NCBI GenBank assembly: GCA_021732975.1
Contig: JAKFWC010000013.1
Location: forward strand, 1 to 64,000
DNA from: Planctomycetaceae bacterium
Lineage (GTDB): Bacteria; Planctomycetota; Planctomycetia; Planctomycetales; Planctomycetaceae
Direction: 5' to 3'
DNA: 64,000 nt
Within the stretch, counting starts at the first letter, position 1, and every line of letters begins with the position of its first letter. The position numbers were made by a program, and so were the translations under genes. This document shows, one piece after another, positions 26,734 through 35,457 of this stretch. The notes beneath the pieces were generated by a model. The model searched no databases and had not been told where the DNA came from. It worked only from the letters and a program-made list of their open reading frames with translations.

Positions 26734-28014
26734 TCAGGCGACCGCCACATAACCTTTGCCAATCTTCTCACGCACGAGTTTTTCGGCATGCGCCTCGGCG
26801 ACGGCAACCGTCTCAAACGACTTGTGCGACGACTGGCCCGTCGCCCCGATGCGGCCGTAGCGGACATGGACGTCGTTGGCATCGACGCGGATTTCCCAAA
26901 ATTTGCGGCTGTTGCCCCCGACAAACTCGAAGCGACGAGATGTGGTTTCAGACATGGTGACATGGCCTTTCCTGTGGGATTGTGAGTGGATACGTTCTTG
27001 AGCGACTGGCTCATCGTTCCGAACACCTGCGAACACGGGGAATCGCGGCACGCCACCGTCGGTCAATTCCTGAAACTGCACTGTGACTGTTTCACCGAGC
27101 GCGGGTGGCAGGTTCCGCTGAGTGTCCGATAGACCCGTACCGCAGGCGAACCGAATCCCGTTCGGAAGTTGAACCAGTAGCGCACCAAGTCGACCTTTGT
27201 GGCGACCCTTCCCCGGTTCGTGACCAATGACGACCGCTTCACAGTTTTGGAAGCGTTTCACCTTGAGCAGCGTCGAAGAACGCCGCGGTTCATAGAACGA
27301 AGCCGGTTGCCGCAGCATGAGCCCTTCGCCGCCGAGGGCTTCGATGCGATCGAGTTCCTGAGTGAGATGCTCTGCGCTGCGGCAGACCGACTGTGCCAAG
27401 CCCAGGGCAAACGGCGGTTGATGGGCGATCAACAGCGCTGCCACCGCATCTTGGCGCTGCTCAAACGGCTGAGCCAGCGTGGGGGCGTCGAAAATCAGAT
27501 AGCGGACATCGCGCCAGGAATCGCACGCATCGCTGCGTCGGACGATTGAAACCGTGCGCTGGAACTGTTGACGACCACTCCACAGTTCGCCATCCAGTGG
27601 AGTTTCCGGCAGGCCCTGCGTAAACCACGGCGGTGCGCGAAAGACATTTCCGTTCCGCGAGAGAAACTGGTTGCCGTCCCAGTAGGCCCGGACGCCATCC
27701 AGCTTTTCGCTGAGCCACCATCCGGTCGGATCGGTCTCAGGATTCCAAGATTCGGCCAGCAGCAGGGGTGGGGCGGACGGGACGGTTGCCGCGCGCAACG
27801 GAGCAGTGTCAATCAGATTGCCGAGGCGGGCCATTTCCACAGCCTCGCCCCGATATTGACGCAGGTGTTTGCAGGTCCGCTGGTCGATCGACAGAGACTG
27901 ATTCCGCCAGGCAGGACATGAACAGGAATAGACACCGCCGATGTTTTTCAACAAATATGGTTTGGATCCCGATCCCCAGACTTCCGCAGTCTGGCCGTCG
28001 AGAAGATCAGGCAT
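26734..28014 (-). CDS. SWIM-zinc-finger / ATP-dependent DNA ligase / WGR fusion
   Basis: A 426-aa fusion. The first about 70 residues hold a SWIM-type zinc finger (VYSCSCPAWRNQ, then RTCKHLRQY). The middle is an ATP-dependent DNA ligase adenylation domain with the lysine motif EKLDGVRAYWDG and later GGEGLMLRQP and TLLKVKRFQ, followed by an OB domain. The last 73 residues (from MSETTSRRFEF) form a WGR domain (FWEIRVDANDVHVRYGRIG). The ligase should seal nicks using an adenylated intermediate; SWIM and WGR probably add nucleic-acid binding. An upstream extension (to 28260) is not domain-like, so the ATG at 28014 is used. A 73-aa WGR protein from an internal start cannot be excluded. Confidence 0.85.
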   Translation of the reverse strand: MPDLLDGQTAEVWGSGSKPYLLKNIGGVYSCSCPAWRNQSLSIDQRTCKHLRQYRGEAVEMARLGNLIDTAPLRAATVPSAPPLLLAESWNPETDPTGWWLSEKLDGVRAYWDGNQFLSRNGNVFRAPPWFTQGLPETPLDGELWSGRQQFQRTVSIVRRSDACDSWRDVRYLIFDAPTLAQPFEQRQDAVAALLIAHQPPFALGLAQSVCRSAEHLTQELDRIEALGGEGLMLRQPASFYEPRRSSTLLKVKRFQNCEAVVIGHEPGKGRHKGRLGALLVQLPNGIRFACGTGLSDTQRNLPPALGETVTVQFQELTDGGVPRFPVFAGVRNDEPVAQERIHSQSHRKGHVTMSETTSRRFEFVGGNSRKFWEIRVDANDVHVRYGRIGATGQSSHKSFETVAVAEAHAEKLVREKIGKGYVAVA

Positions 28015-28061
28015 GAAAGCCTCCTTTCCGTGCGTGAACAAATGAGGAACGAACTTGCGAC

Positions 28062-28187
28062 TTATCCGGTCCGCGCCTCTTCCTGAGCTTTCTGGTAGAA
28101 GGAGTAACCCAGGAAGCCGATGAAGGCGGTCACGAGAACAATGCCGAAGACCGTACCGCCGTCCTGATACCAGTACCGTTCGCTCAT
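28062..28187 (-). CDS. 41-aa small membrane protein coupled to the lipoprotein gene
   Basis: Too short for routine calling. The ATG at 28187 overlaps the upstream stop (ATGA, 28184-28187), and the product is a single-helix peptide (YWYQDGGTVFGIVLVTAFI then a polar C-terminal tail QKAQEEARTG). The overlap and the hydrophobic core support it as real. Role unknown, perhaps membrane anchoring of the lipoprotein partner. Confidence 0.6.
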   Translation of the reverse strand: MSERYWYQDGGTVFGIVLVTAFIGFLGYSFYQKAQEEARTG

Positions 28188-29410
28188 CGAGCAAGCCCTC
28201 CACTGGCGGCAGAGCCAGTCTCCAGTTTGACGAGAACTTTTCCGTCCGGCTGGACGACATGAATCCAGGACATCTTCGTTCGCGCCTCGCGTAAGCTGGC
28301 CAAGATCAGTTGGCCATCGGGTGATGGCATCAGATGGTGGACCAGAAAGTTTTCCGGCAGCGTGCCCTCCAGCAGGACACGTCGCCGTTGGACTTTGTTG
28401 TCGACCAGTTCCATCCGTGTCGGGAGCGAGCTATCACCCATCTTCAGTCGGCAGTGCAATGCGAAGTCACCACCCCGAAACGGTACCGCTTGGATCGTGG
28501 TCCACGGGGCATCGGCGGTATCAGCAGCGGCGATCAGATCGAACTCCTTTTGTTGCGGTGCGGTCAGCGGCTGTAAGGCGATCTGGCGCGTCTTCAAATT
28601 GATGGCGATCGTTCCTCTGGGCGTCGGAAATGTCAAAGTCGTCTCCGTCCAAACGCCTTGCGGCAGCGGAAAGTACGTGCGCATCTTGATCTCATCTCCG
28701 GCCTGGGGGTCTGCCATCAGATTCAGTAACGCTTCCACGTCCTCGGCAAGAGCCAGCGGATACTCCCAGCCATCCCAGGTGACGAAGAAGAACCTTGGTC
28801 CCTTGTCAACTAATTTCATCGCCAGATAGCCCGAGCCATCAGGACTCAGCGGAGAAGCGTGGATCGCCTGGCCGAGAAAGACCGCTGGGGGCGCGGTCGT
28901 CAGTTCCGAGAGCTTGCGGGATGTCACATCGTAGACCGCGAAATGCCCAAACGGTGTGGCCGACTGGATCAGTCCGGGAATCGCGCCATCTCGTTGATAC
29001 CAGATGAGAATCCGCTGGCCCGTTGGGCACCAGTAGCAACTGGATGTCGAGACGTCGCGTTGCGTTTTGACATCGCCCCACTCCTCCAAATTGCTCCAGT
29101 TCAGCTTGCCATCAAGCAGTGAAGCCAGACCCATCTGCACCGCTCGGCCTTCGGGACCGAAAGCGGATTGAGCGAACGCCACGAATGATAATTTGGGGCT
29201 GAGAGCCAGTTGACGCGGATGATAGGGACCGGGCTTCATCAACACCCGCGTCGCGCCCTTATCCAGGTCATATTGCAGCACCGAACCATCCGTGTGCGTG
29301 TAGAAAAAACTTCGAGAGTCTTTGTTCCAGACGGGTTGCGAAGCAGGGCCACAGCCCAAGGTGAGAACGCACCCAAGCAGAAACAGAATGTGGGGGCGGA
29401 CTGTATTCAA
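28184..29410 (-). CDS. Exported lipoprotein, TolB-like propeller
   Basis: A 408-aa protein with a lipoprotein signal: hydrophobic ILFLLGCVLTLGC with the lipobox cysteine in LTLGC (about residue 20). The rest shows repeated propeller-like strands, with LSPDGSGYLAM and PSPDGQLILASL resembling TolB/WD-type blades and WxxDG turns. It is probably a periplasmic or outer-membrane beta-propeller of unknown ligand. It overlaps the 41-aa gene downstream. Confidence 0.65.
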   Translation of the reverse strand: MNTVRPHILFLLGCVLTLGCGPASQPVWNKDSRSFFYTHTDGSVLQYDLDKGATRVLMKPGPYHPRQLALSPKLSFVAFAQSAFGPEGRAVQMGLASLLDGKLNWSNLEEWGDVKTQRDVSTSSCYWCPTGQRILIWYQRDGAIPGLIQSATPFGHFAVYDVTSRKLSELTTAPPAVFLGQAIHASPLSPDGSGYLAMKLVDKGPRFFFVTWDGWEYPLALAEDVEALLNLMADPQAGDEIKMRTYFPLPQGVWTETTLTFPTPRGTIAINLKTRQIALQPLTAPQQKEFDLIAAADTADAPWTTIQAVPFRGGDFALHCRLKMGDSSLPTRMELVDNKVQRRRVLLEGTLPENFLVHHLMPSPDGQLILASLREARTKMSWIHVVQPDGKVLVKLETGSAASGGLAR

Positions 29411-29541
29411 GTTGGTTCCTCTCTTGAGACGGAGTCAGCGTTCATCAGACCAGTGGCCATCGAAACATAGAGATACGTATCGTCATCGCCCGCCAGATGA
29501 TACTCATAGTCCGTAGAGTGGTGCTCATTGTCAACATTCCA

Positions 29542-29772
29542 ATGGCCCGCATGGGAAAGCGAGCCGACATCCTGGAGCGATTTGGACAGCGCGTCCGCGA
29601 ACTGCGGAAGGAGCAGGGTTACTCCCAAGAAGGATTTGCCGCGGCCTGCGAGTTGGACCGCACCTACATCGGCGGGATTGAGCGCGGGGAGCGGAATGTC
29701 GCCCTGCGGAACATTGAGGCTATCGCCCAGACGCTCGGTATCACCTTGGCCGAGTTGATGGACGGCTTATGA
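29542..29772 (+). CDS. XRE-family helix-turn-helix regulator
   Basis: A 76-aa Cro/C1-type repressor. The helix-turn-helix core is [31 protein letters not shown], followed by a dimerisation helix [17 protein letters not shown]. The ATG at 29542 is chosen because the frame's earlier starts add a hydrophobic, low-quality N-terminus. It converges with the minus-strand operon that ends at 29784. Small XRE proteins often control adjacent operons; the target here is unknown. Confidence 0.82.
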   Translation: MARMGKRADILERFGQRVRELRKEQGYSQEGFAAACELDRTYIGGIERGERNVALRNIEAIAQTLGITLAELMDGL

Positions 29773-29783
29773 ACTGGGCCGGT

Positions 29784-30137
29784 TCAACTTGGTGGCAGCA
29801 AGATCACGGCGATCTGCGACGCGGGATCGCCGGTCCCCAGCCGAGTTTTTTCCGCCGATAGAGATCGCTTTGGGCTGGTCAGCCGACCGGACGCGGGATC
29901 ATAGCCAACGTATTTCAGCTCACAGTCCCGCAGAAATGCCCGCAGCTCTCGCAGCTCTGACGGCTTCAGTGTTCTGTGTAGCGGTTCATCGAAATAGGGC
30001 CGCATGGTACGAAGTCCATGTGGCATGAGTTCCTCATCAAAGAATTGCAACGCCGCCCGGAGGACGGCGAGATGATGTCTCGTCAGCAATCGAGCCTCCT
30101 TTTCTAGTGAGAGCGGTTCACAATTGGATCCGGCCAC
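29784..30137 (-). CDS. Hypothetical protein, last gene of the Ycf46 operon
   Basis: A 117-aa protein with an N-terminal helical part (LTRHHLAVLRAALQFFDEEL), a basic middle and a C-terminal ASQIAVILLPPS end. Not recognised. It lies 71 bases downstream of the 63-aa gene in the same direction and is the last gene of the Ycf46-like operon. Gene density and strand agreement support it as real. Confidence 0.55.
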   Translation of the reverse strand: MAGSNCEPLSLEKEARLLTRHHLAVLRAALQFFDEELMPHGLRTMRPYFDEPLHRTLKPSELRELRAFLRDCELKYVGYDPASGRLTSPKRSLSAEKTRLGTGDPASQIAVILLPPS

Positions 30138-30208
30138 CGGAAGTGTAAATAAGAAGGGTCTATCTGGGGTGCGAGTGATGAATCAGAACGCCGTGACGTT
30201 GAGCTGCA

Positions 30209-30400
30209 TTACGCGATGTCCCTCTCAACGTCGGCGTCATTCAGCCGATCGCAAAGGGTGTCGATCTCGGGTTCTGACAACGGCACTTCGTCTACGAAGT
30301 GCCGAAAGCCGTCCGCAAAGGCAAGCCCCTCCCGGGCGAGTTGTCGCTGCCAGAGGCGCAGCGCAGCCAGCACGGTGGCCGGCTCACGGGAAGTCAGCAT
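30209..30400 (-). CDS. 63-aa hypothetical protein
   Basis: A helical, acidic protein (LAALRLWQRQLAREGLAFAD then EPEIDTLCDRLNDADVERD). Not recognised. It lies between the 240-aa and 117-aa genes, 39 and 71 bases away. Its amphipathic helical character suggests a small partner protein. Confidence 0.5.
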   Translation of the reverse strand: MLTSREPATVLAALRLWQRQLAREGLAFADGFRHFVDEVPLSEPEIDTLCDRLNDADVERDIA

Positions 30401-30439
30401 GAGCGGGTCTCCGGATAGGTTGAAGGTTCGCTGCTTCCA

Positions 30440-31162
30440 CTACGTGTCGCATCGGCCTTTGGCTTCGAGATGCTCGAAGTTGGGGAACTGCGTGATCGCG
30501 CTCACGACGCCATTGCCATGAGAATCCTTCAGTTGGCCGGCGAAGCCTGCAATCATCGCATTCCACACCCCAACTTCCTTGGCGAGCACTTCAGCGTCGC
30601 GTGCTTCCCAATAGTTTCCCTCGTCGAAGACTTCCTCGACGAGGCCCAGCGACTGAGCGAAGTCGAGAAGCGCCACCACCGACAGGTGACAGCGCAGAAA
30701 ATTCTCGATCCCGCCGCAATCCGGGTTAGTGGCATATTGCGTCTTGCAAAAGCTCTCCCAGCGCCAACCGGTGAGGCCGGTCTTCACACGCCGCTTCTCA
30801 CCCATCGCACCGCGCCGGTGATCATCCACTTTGAGGGTCGCGGGGTATCGGCACAGTCCGAAGTTGGCTGGTTCGCAGCCATTTCCTGGTTGGGCCGTGA
30901 ACGCAATTACGTGTTGCGGGGAAACGCGATAATCGCAGTCGCCCACCTTGATATACGCTCCGGCCTGAACCAGCAACCAGCGCGCGGGGGACTCGCGCGG
31001 CAACTTGGCAAAATCGGTGTCCTCCCCTGCCAGTTCCATCATCTCACTGACGTTTGCCAACGGGAGATCGCGTGCCCGTTGTCTGAGTCGCTCAACAAGC
31101 GCACGGGACTCCGCTGCCTGGCGGACATCAGCTTTCAGTTTCCAGTGGATCGTTAAACCCAT
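30440..31162 (-). CDS. Hypothetical protein of the Ycf46 operon (240 aa)
   Basis: A mixed alpha/beta protein beginning MGLTIHWKLKADVRQAAES, with a Cys/Trp-bearing central segment (WRWESFCKTQYATNPDCGG) and a helical C-terminal half. I cannot name a family. It follows the Ycf46-like ATPase by 57 bases, so it is likely part of the same complex or pathway. Confidence 0.7.
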   Translation of the reverse strand: MGLTIHWKLKADVRQAAESRALVERLRQRARDLPLANVSEMMELAGEDTDFAKLPRESPARWLLVQAGAYIKVGDCDYRVSPQHVIAFTAQPGNGCEPANFGLCRYPATLKVDDHRRGAMGEKRRVKTGLTGWRWESFCKTQYATNPDCGGIENFLRCHLSVVALLDFAQSLGLVEEVFDEGNYWEARDAEVLAKEVGVWNAMIAGFAGQLKDSHGNGVVSAITQFPNFEHLEAKGRCDT

Positions 31163-31218
31163 TGTGGGAGTCTCCTGTTGGATGAAGAGTGAAACACTCG
31201 CAGGTCCATGTCAACAGC

Positions 31219-32733
31219 TCAGTTGTTCTGCGGATCGGCAGGCCGGCGCACCTTTCGGCGCGAAGCATCCCCCGCCTCCGGAGAATGGACATAGAGACCG
31301 GGACGATCGGCCGATAGACACCGGCCGCTCGCCCACTGACGGAGTTTCGTGACGGCTTCCGCCGCCGTGTGGGCGACCGGCACAACATTCTTCGCCGCTT
31401 CGGTCAGTGATACATCCAGCAGCGCCGACAAGCGACAACACGACTTAATTTCGGCTCCCGTCCAGTCTGTGTCCTGGGGGATCGGCTGATTGGCCGCGAT
31501 GTCGTACTGGCGACGATAGAGTTGCCAGATCGTCTGCCGTTCCGCGGCACCGGGAAGATCCACGAAGAACACCGCGTCGAGGCGCTCGGCACGGGTGAAC
31601 TCGGGCGGCAACCGACTGATGTCATTCGCCGTGCCGATGAAGAACACATCGGACTCGTGATCGGCCAGCCAGCTCAACAACGTGCCGAACAGTCGCGTCG
31701 AGACACCCGAATCGCCATTGCCGCCGACGCCCGCCAGGCCCTTCTCCAATTCATCGGCGAACAGAATACAGGGACTCATTGCATCAGCGATTTTGAGCGC
31801 CTGCCGGACATTGCGCTCTGTGTCGCCAACCAGTCCTCCCATCAGATTACCGATGTCGAGCGTCAGCACGGGTCGACCTGTCTCGTTGCCCAGCGCCCTG
31901 GCGAACGCCGACTTGCCACACCCCGGTGGTGACAAGAGGAGCGCTCCTCGGGGTTTCACCGATCGGCCCGGTTGCAGTGCCCGACGACAGAAGTCTTTCA
32001 GTGCTGTCAAACCACCCAGCGAGGCGAAGTCCCCAGGCCCGCGATGCAATGTGAGCAGATTCTGCTTCCGCAGGGTTTGGGCCTTCAAATCCCAGATGAC
32101 TTCGGGTCGCAGGGCATCATGCCGGGCCAGACTCAGGGCAAACGCCCCTTCGGCTTCGGCGCGCGTCAATCCGGCGGCCGCTTCCAGCAGACTCTGCCAC
32201 GCGCGATTGGTGGGAATGCCATCCGGATGGTCAGCGAGGACATCCTGGGCAATCTGACCGAGTTGATCCGGCGTCGGCAACGCATGGTCGATCACCACGA
32301 AGGCCCGTTCGAGTTCTACCGGAAGGGCCACGATTGGCGAAAGCACGACGATGAATGTCCCGCTCTGCTTGCCCACGATGAGTTGCTCGAACAGGTTTTG
32401 AACAATCTCGGGACTGTTCAGGAATCGATGAAAGTTGGGCAAGACGAGCAGCGTGGTCTGCTCGCTGGCCGTCGCGTCTCCGCCCGTGGGAACCGGTGCC
32501 AGTGTGGGCAGGGCTTTCAACACCGCCAGAGGATCATCGACCTGGGGCACGGTCGCGGGGGCGTTCGCGGGCAATCGCAAGCCCCGCGCGAGATCCCACA
32601 CCGCCAGTGTCCATTGTCGACGCCGGGCGTGTTCCACCAATTCTCGCTCGGCTTCGTCGGGTTCGACCGTCGTGACCCACAGCCCACTGAAGGCCGCATT
32701 GATGTAGTCGTTGAGTTGCGTCAGCAGGCTCAT
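31219..32733 (-). CDS. Ycf46-like AAA+ ATPase
   Basis: A 504-aa AAA+ protein. An N-terminal about 230-residue domain (LTQLNDYINAAFSGLWVTT) precedes the AAA core: Walker A GALLLSPPGCGKSAFARAL (about 270-288), Walker B ILFADELEKGLAGVG, sensor VFFIGTANDISRLP and arginine finger FTRAERLDAVFFVDLPG. The arrangement matches Ycf46/slr0374-type ATPases, encoded in chloroplasts and cyanobacteria, where a role in CO2-uptake regulation was reported. Role in planctomycetes unknown. It sits in a seven-gene operon with a DUF1257 (Ycf35-like) gene, another plastid-linked family. Confidence 0.8.
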   Translation of the reverse strand: MSLLTQLNDYINAAFSGLWVTTVEPDEAERELVEHARRRQWTLAVWDLARGLRLPANAPATVPQVDDPLAVLKALPTLAPVPTGGDATASEQTTLLVLPNFHRFLNSPEIVQNLFEQLIVGKQSGTFIVVLSPIVALPVELERAFVVIDHALPTPDQLGQIAQDVLADHPDGIPTNRAWQSLLEAAAGLTRAEAEGAFALSLARHDALRPEVIWDLKAQTLRKQNLLTLHRGPGDFASLGGLTALKDFCRRALQPGRSVKPRGALLLSPPGCGKSAFARALGNETGRPVLTLDIGNLMGGLVGDTERNVRQALKIADAMSPCILFADELEKGLAGVGGNGDSGVSTRLFGTLLSWLADHESDVFFIGTANDISRLPPEFTRAERLDAVFFVDLPGAAERQTIWQLYRRQYDIAANQPIPQDTDWTGAEIKSCCRLSALLDVSLTEAAKNVVPVAHTAAEAVTKLRQWASGRCLSADRPGLYVHSPEAGDASRRKVRRPADPQNN

Positions 32734-32859
32734 GAAAGGGGACTCCGTGTGTTATGTGGTTCGAGTGCGACGGGAGGCATTCCAGAAACGAAATCGCTCC
32801 GCATCGCGACAAGCGATGCGGAGCGGATTGGGATTCAACGGGTGAATGGGCCAGCGTTG

Positions 32860-33048
32860 TTACTGCCGCGCTTCCTCGATGTTTGCGGCCGTGGCGTGGA
32901 ACTCGTCCGTCAATTGTTCGCGAGTCCGTACACCCAATCCGGATTCGAGGCTGCGCGTGGCGTCACGACACTCATCGCCCGTGAAACCTTTCGTTTGAAT
33001 GGTGGTCTCACCCTTGGGCGACACCGTGACTTCGATGATCCGGGACAT
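32860..33048 (-). CDS. DUF2997 protein
   Basis: A 62-aa protein matching DUF2997: MSRIIEVTVSPKGETTIQTK then GFTGDECRDATRSLESGLG. The ATG at 33048 overlaps the preceding stop by one base (TGATG), so translation is coupled to the 72-aa gene. DUF2997 proteins are small and often encoded near DUF1257 genes; function unknown. Confidence 0.85.
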   Translation of the reverse strand: MSRIIEVTVSPKGETTIQTKGFTGDECRDATRSLESGLGVRTREQLTDEFHATAANIEEARQ

Positions 33049-33266
33049 CAGGTCTCCTCCACTTGGCGAATCTGCCGCTCCAGCCGGGCGACTCGCTGTT
33101 GATGTTTTTCCAAAGAGTGAAAGGCACGCTTCAATTTCGCCATCCACCGACTCAATGCCTGCTGCTCATCCGCCAGCCGCCCCCGCCATCGGGACAGCTG
33201 TGCCGAAACGACTGTGGGCGTTAATGCCGCCGGACGAAGGACACGGCGGCGGCGTGTGATCGTCAT
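33048..33266 (-). CDS. 72-aa basic coiled-coil-like protein
   Basis: MTITRRRRVLRPAALTPTVV is followed by a helical, charged run (LADEQQALSRWMAKLKRAF and LEKHQQRVARLERQIRQ) typical of a short coiled coil. Not recognised. It is coupled to DUF2997 and follows DUF1257 by 50 bases. Confidence 0.6.
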   Translation of the reverse strand: MTITRRRRVLRPAALTPTVVSAQLSRWRGRLADEQQALSRWMAKLKRAFHSLEKHQQRVARLERQIRQVEET

Positions 33267-33316
33267 GCTGTCTCCTCAATCGCAAATGAGATTCGATGAC
33301 AGAGAGTGAGACCCTC

Positions 33317-33679
33317 TCATCCTGCGACGGCGATCCGCACACGAATCGAGCCATCGGCCAACTGTTCTTCGCTGACAGTGTGACCCTGTCGGCTCGCTTC
33401 GATCCGAGCCTTCTCCACTGAATACCGTTGCAGGAACCTGTCCAATTCTTTCTGCTCACCCCAACGGCCTTCAAAGTTGTCGAAGGCAATCTTGGCGGTG
33501 GCGACATCACAGACCACCGGATAACGCCATTCCGGCAACCGCACCGCCCAGCCCACAGCCGAACTGCTAAACAGTTGCGTCTCGCCGAAGACTGGCTCCG
33601 GCAACGACAACCGACCACACGCCGCCCGAATGGCGACCGGATCCCGAATCTCTGTTTGAATCTGCACGATGTGCGACAC
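33317..33679 (-). CDS. DUF1257 (Ycf35-like) protein
   Basis: A 120-aa DUF1257 protein, the family of chloroplast Ycf35: MSHIVQIQTEIRDPVAIRAA, then AVGWAVRLPEWRYPVVCDV and LDRFLQRYSVEKARIEA. It is the first gene of the Ycf46-like operon. Its role is unknown; co-occurrence with Ycf46 and DUF2997 is reported in cyanobacteria by annotation and is seen here directly as a cluster. Confidence 0.85.
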   Translation of the reverse strand: MSHIVQIQTEIRDPVAIRAACGRLSLPEPVFGETQLFSSSAVGWAVRLPEWRYPVVCDVATAKIAFDNFEGRWGEQKELDRFLQRYSVEKARIEASRQGHTVSEEQLADGSIRVRIAVAG

Positions 33680-34022
33680 GATATTGATCCTCCAACTGAG
33701 GGAAACGATGACAGGGCCGACGATCGGTCCCGTTTGCTTAGGTAAATTGAAAACGGCCTCGCAAAGTCCAGTCGAAACTGGTCTTCACGAGGTTGAAGGG
33801 AACTCAAGGAAATGCTCTCCCAGAGCTACGCCAATGGCATTACCTTATGGACCAAACCGCTTCGCGGTGGGGTTGTGGCGTGAAGCGTGCGATCGCGCTG
33901 CATCCATCGGCGGTCGTGTCGAAAGGCGATTCGCCGTTCGACGGATTTGCGGGGCTCGGTCCTTTCCGGGTTCACGATGACGGATGTGTCCGGCTTGTCT
34001 CCTGCCACTCGGAGAACTCCGC
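33680..34022. other. Non-coding interval upstream of the DUF1257 operon
   Basis: About 340 bases with no convincing gene. Must hold the promoter of the minus-strand operon; a TTGAAAA-like stretch is present but no sure promoter boxes. Confidence 0.35.
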
Positions 34023-34240
34023 ATGCCCCTATTACGCAAATGCAGGATCAAAGCCCTGGAACTGCGCAGCATGTCGCCGAGAACCATACGGTTGTAGTCG
34101 ATTGCGCGACCCGTCTGGCCCATTACCACAACCGGAGCCCCGGCACGCTCGACGCCGAACAGATCCGCGTGTATCTGTGTTCTTATCGGTCCCGCACTTC
34201 CATCTCGTCTTCACACTTCTGGCCGCACACGGCCTACGGC
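34023..34240 (+). pseudogene. Relic of a tyrosine recombinase / IS91-type transposase
   Basis: Recognisable protein fragments run in three successive frames. From 34023, MPLLRKCRIKALELRSM then SPRTIRL (stopped by TAG at 34095) looks like a phage-integrase N-terminal SAM-like domain. Next, in another frame, ATRLAHYHNRSPGTLDAEQI then RVYL continues that domain. Then, in a third frame, LSVPHFHLVFTL resembles the PYxHVVFTLPHEL segment of IS91-family transposases. The order integrase-then-transposase is that of IS91-type insertions. All parts are fragmentary, so it is inactive. Confidence 0.6.
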
Positions 34241-34301
34241 GCTGCAGAACCCGCGCATGGTATTCAATTCCCATTGGCGCACGGCGGCTGCGGTTCAGTC
34301 C

Positions 34302-34382
34302 ATAAAATCGTATGCAGCGTGCTTTCACGCGGCCCCCACGTCCGAACCCGCTGATAGCACACTGCATACAATCCTATTTTAT
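34302..34382. repeat. Imperfect inverted repeat next to the IS91-type relic
   Basis: An imperfect dyad with arms at about 34302-34323 and 34356-34382 (about 20 bases, AGCAC-CTGCATAC core, few mismatches) encloses a 32-base G+C-rich loop. It lies just downstream of the recombinase relic and may be an end of that element. Confidence 0.5.
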
Positions 34383-35457
34383 ATGACGCATTTCTCGCCG
34401 GATTTTAGGTTCTCGTACTGCGTTCAAGGTAGGGACCAGCGCAAGTGGCTCTGGTCCTCCCGTGGCATTCCACCATTCGGTCCCTCTTGTGATCGATTTA
34501 CGGCACTCGGGGGTCATTCTTGTATGGGAGCTGCGCACTGAGGGACTGGACATCGCACCGCGAGATGGTTGGTTTGCCTGAACCGACTGCGGCCCTTGCA
34601 ACTTGGCCTGAATCAGCGTGACACTCGCCACAAATCCAATCACAGCAACGATCGACACATCCGCATTCCGAATTCTCCTGACGACGGCTTCAAGATCGCG
34701 ATCAAGAATTGACGCCCGGCTTCCGACCAGGAGGTAATCAAAGCCGAAGACACCCGCTCGAATTCTTCAGAAGGTTCGCTGGCAAACGATAAGGTTCGTA
34801 CAGTCGGCGAGCGGCATTCTGCCTTAAAGTGTTGGCTTCCCTGGCCGCTTTTGCAAATTTCGACCCAAGACCGGTTGATCGAAGAAATTCGCGCGGCCAT
34901 CGACCGAAGTTACAGGCTTCCGGTTCACCTCGGCAGAGCGACCAATACAGACTTCGATCAAAAGCAACCGCAGGAGAGCTAAAACGCTATACGCCACCGC
35001 TCGACGAGGAAAAGAAGCCGATCATGAGTGATAAGGTCGAGCCACAACACCGGGACGGAAAGCCGTCGTTTGTCTGGAGTAGTTCTTGGATGAGCAGCCT
35101 ATGGAAGCTCTTTTGAAACATGCAACCTGTGTGCAATATCGCTCGAACGCGAAAAACCATGCCGCGGTCATTCATCAAGGACAATGATCCCTCACAAATC
35201 TATCATCGCCTCAAGTGCGTCGGCCCCGTGGGCAGCCTACCGTACAACTTCCCGCAATCAATGACAGCGCGATTGTGGCGAATTCATCGCCAGAGCGACG
35301 GTTTTTTCGCCACCCCGAAGTTGGTCCGCGTATTTGCCGCCTGTGTTGTTTGCTGATTTGCTCGCTCTTTGAGATTCCGCATTTTCCGACCGTATCGGCG
35401 CGAATAGTGCTGCTAGGTCTGCCTTTTCACTGAACGGACCTTGCTGGGGGTGATTTA
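34383..35457. other. Intergenic region without a supported complete gene
   Basis: About 1.07 kb between relics and the first DUF1559 gene. Reading frames are short and irregular. A GTG-start frame at 34658 (minus) begins with a hydrophobic VAVIGFVASVTLI but turns into random-looking sequence. The 30-aa frame at 35024 is listed separately. No RNA gene is recognised. Confidence 0.4.
35024..35116 (+). pseudogene. 30-aa fragment, perhaps N-terminus of a transporter
   Basis: MSDKVEPQHRDGKPSFVWSS then SWMSSLWKLF and stop. The start has a GGAAAAG-like site. The SWMSSLWK segment resembles the start of some planctomycete YeiH-type exporters, where a long membrane protein would follow, but here the frame closes at once. 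I regard it as a remnant with low certainty. Confidence 0.25.
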
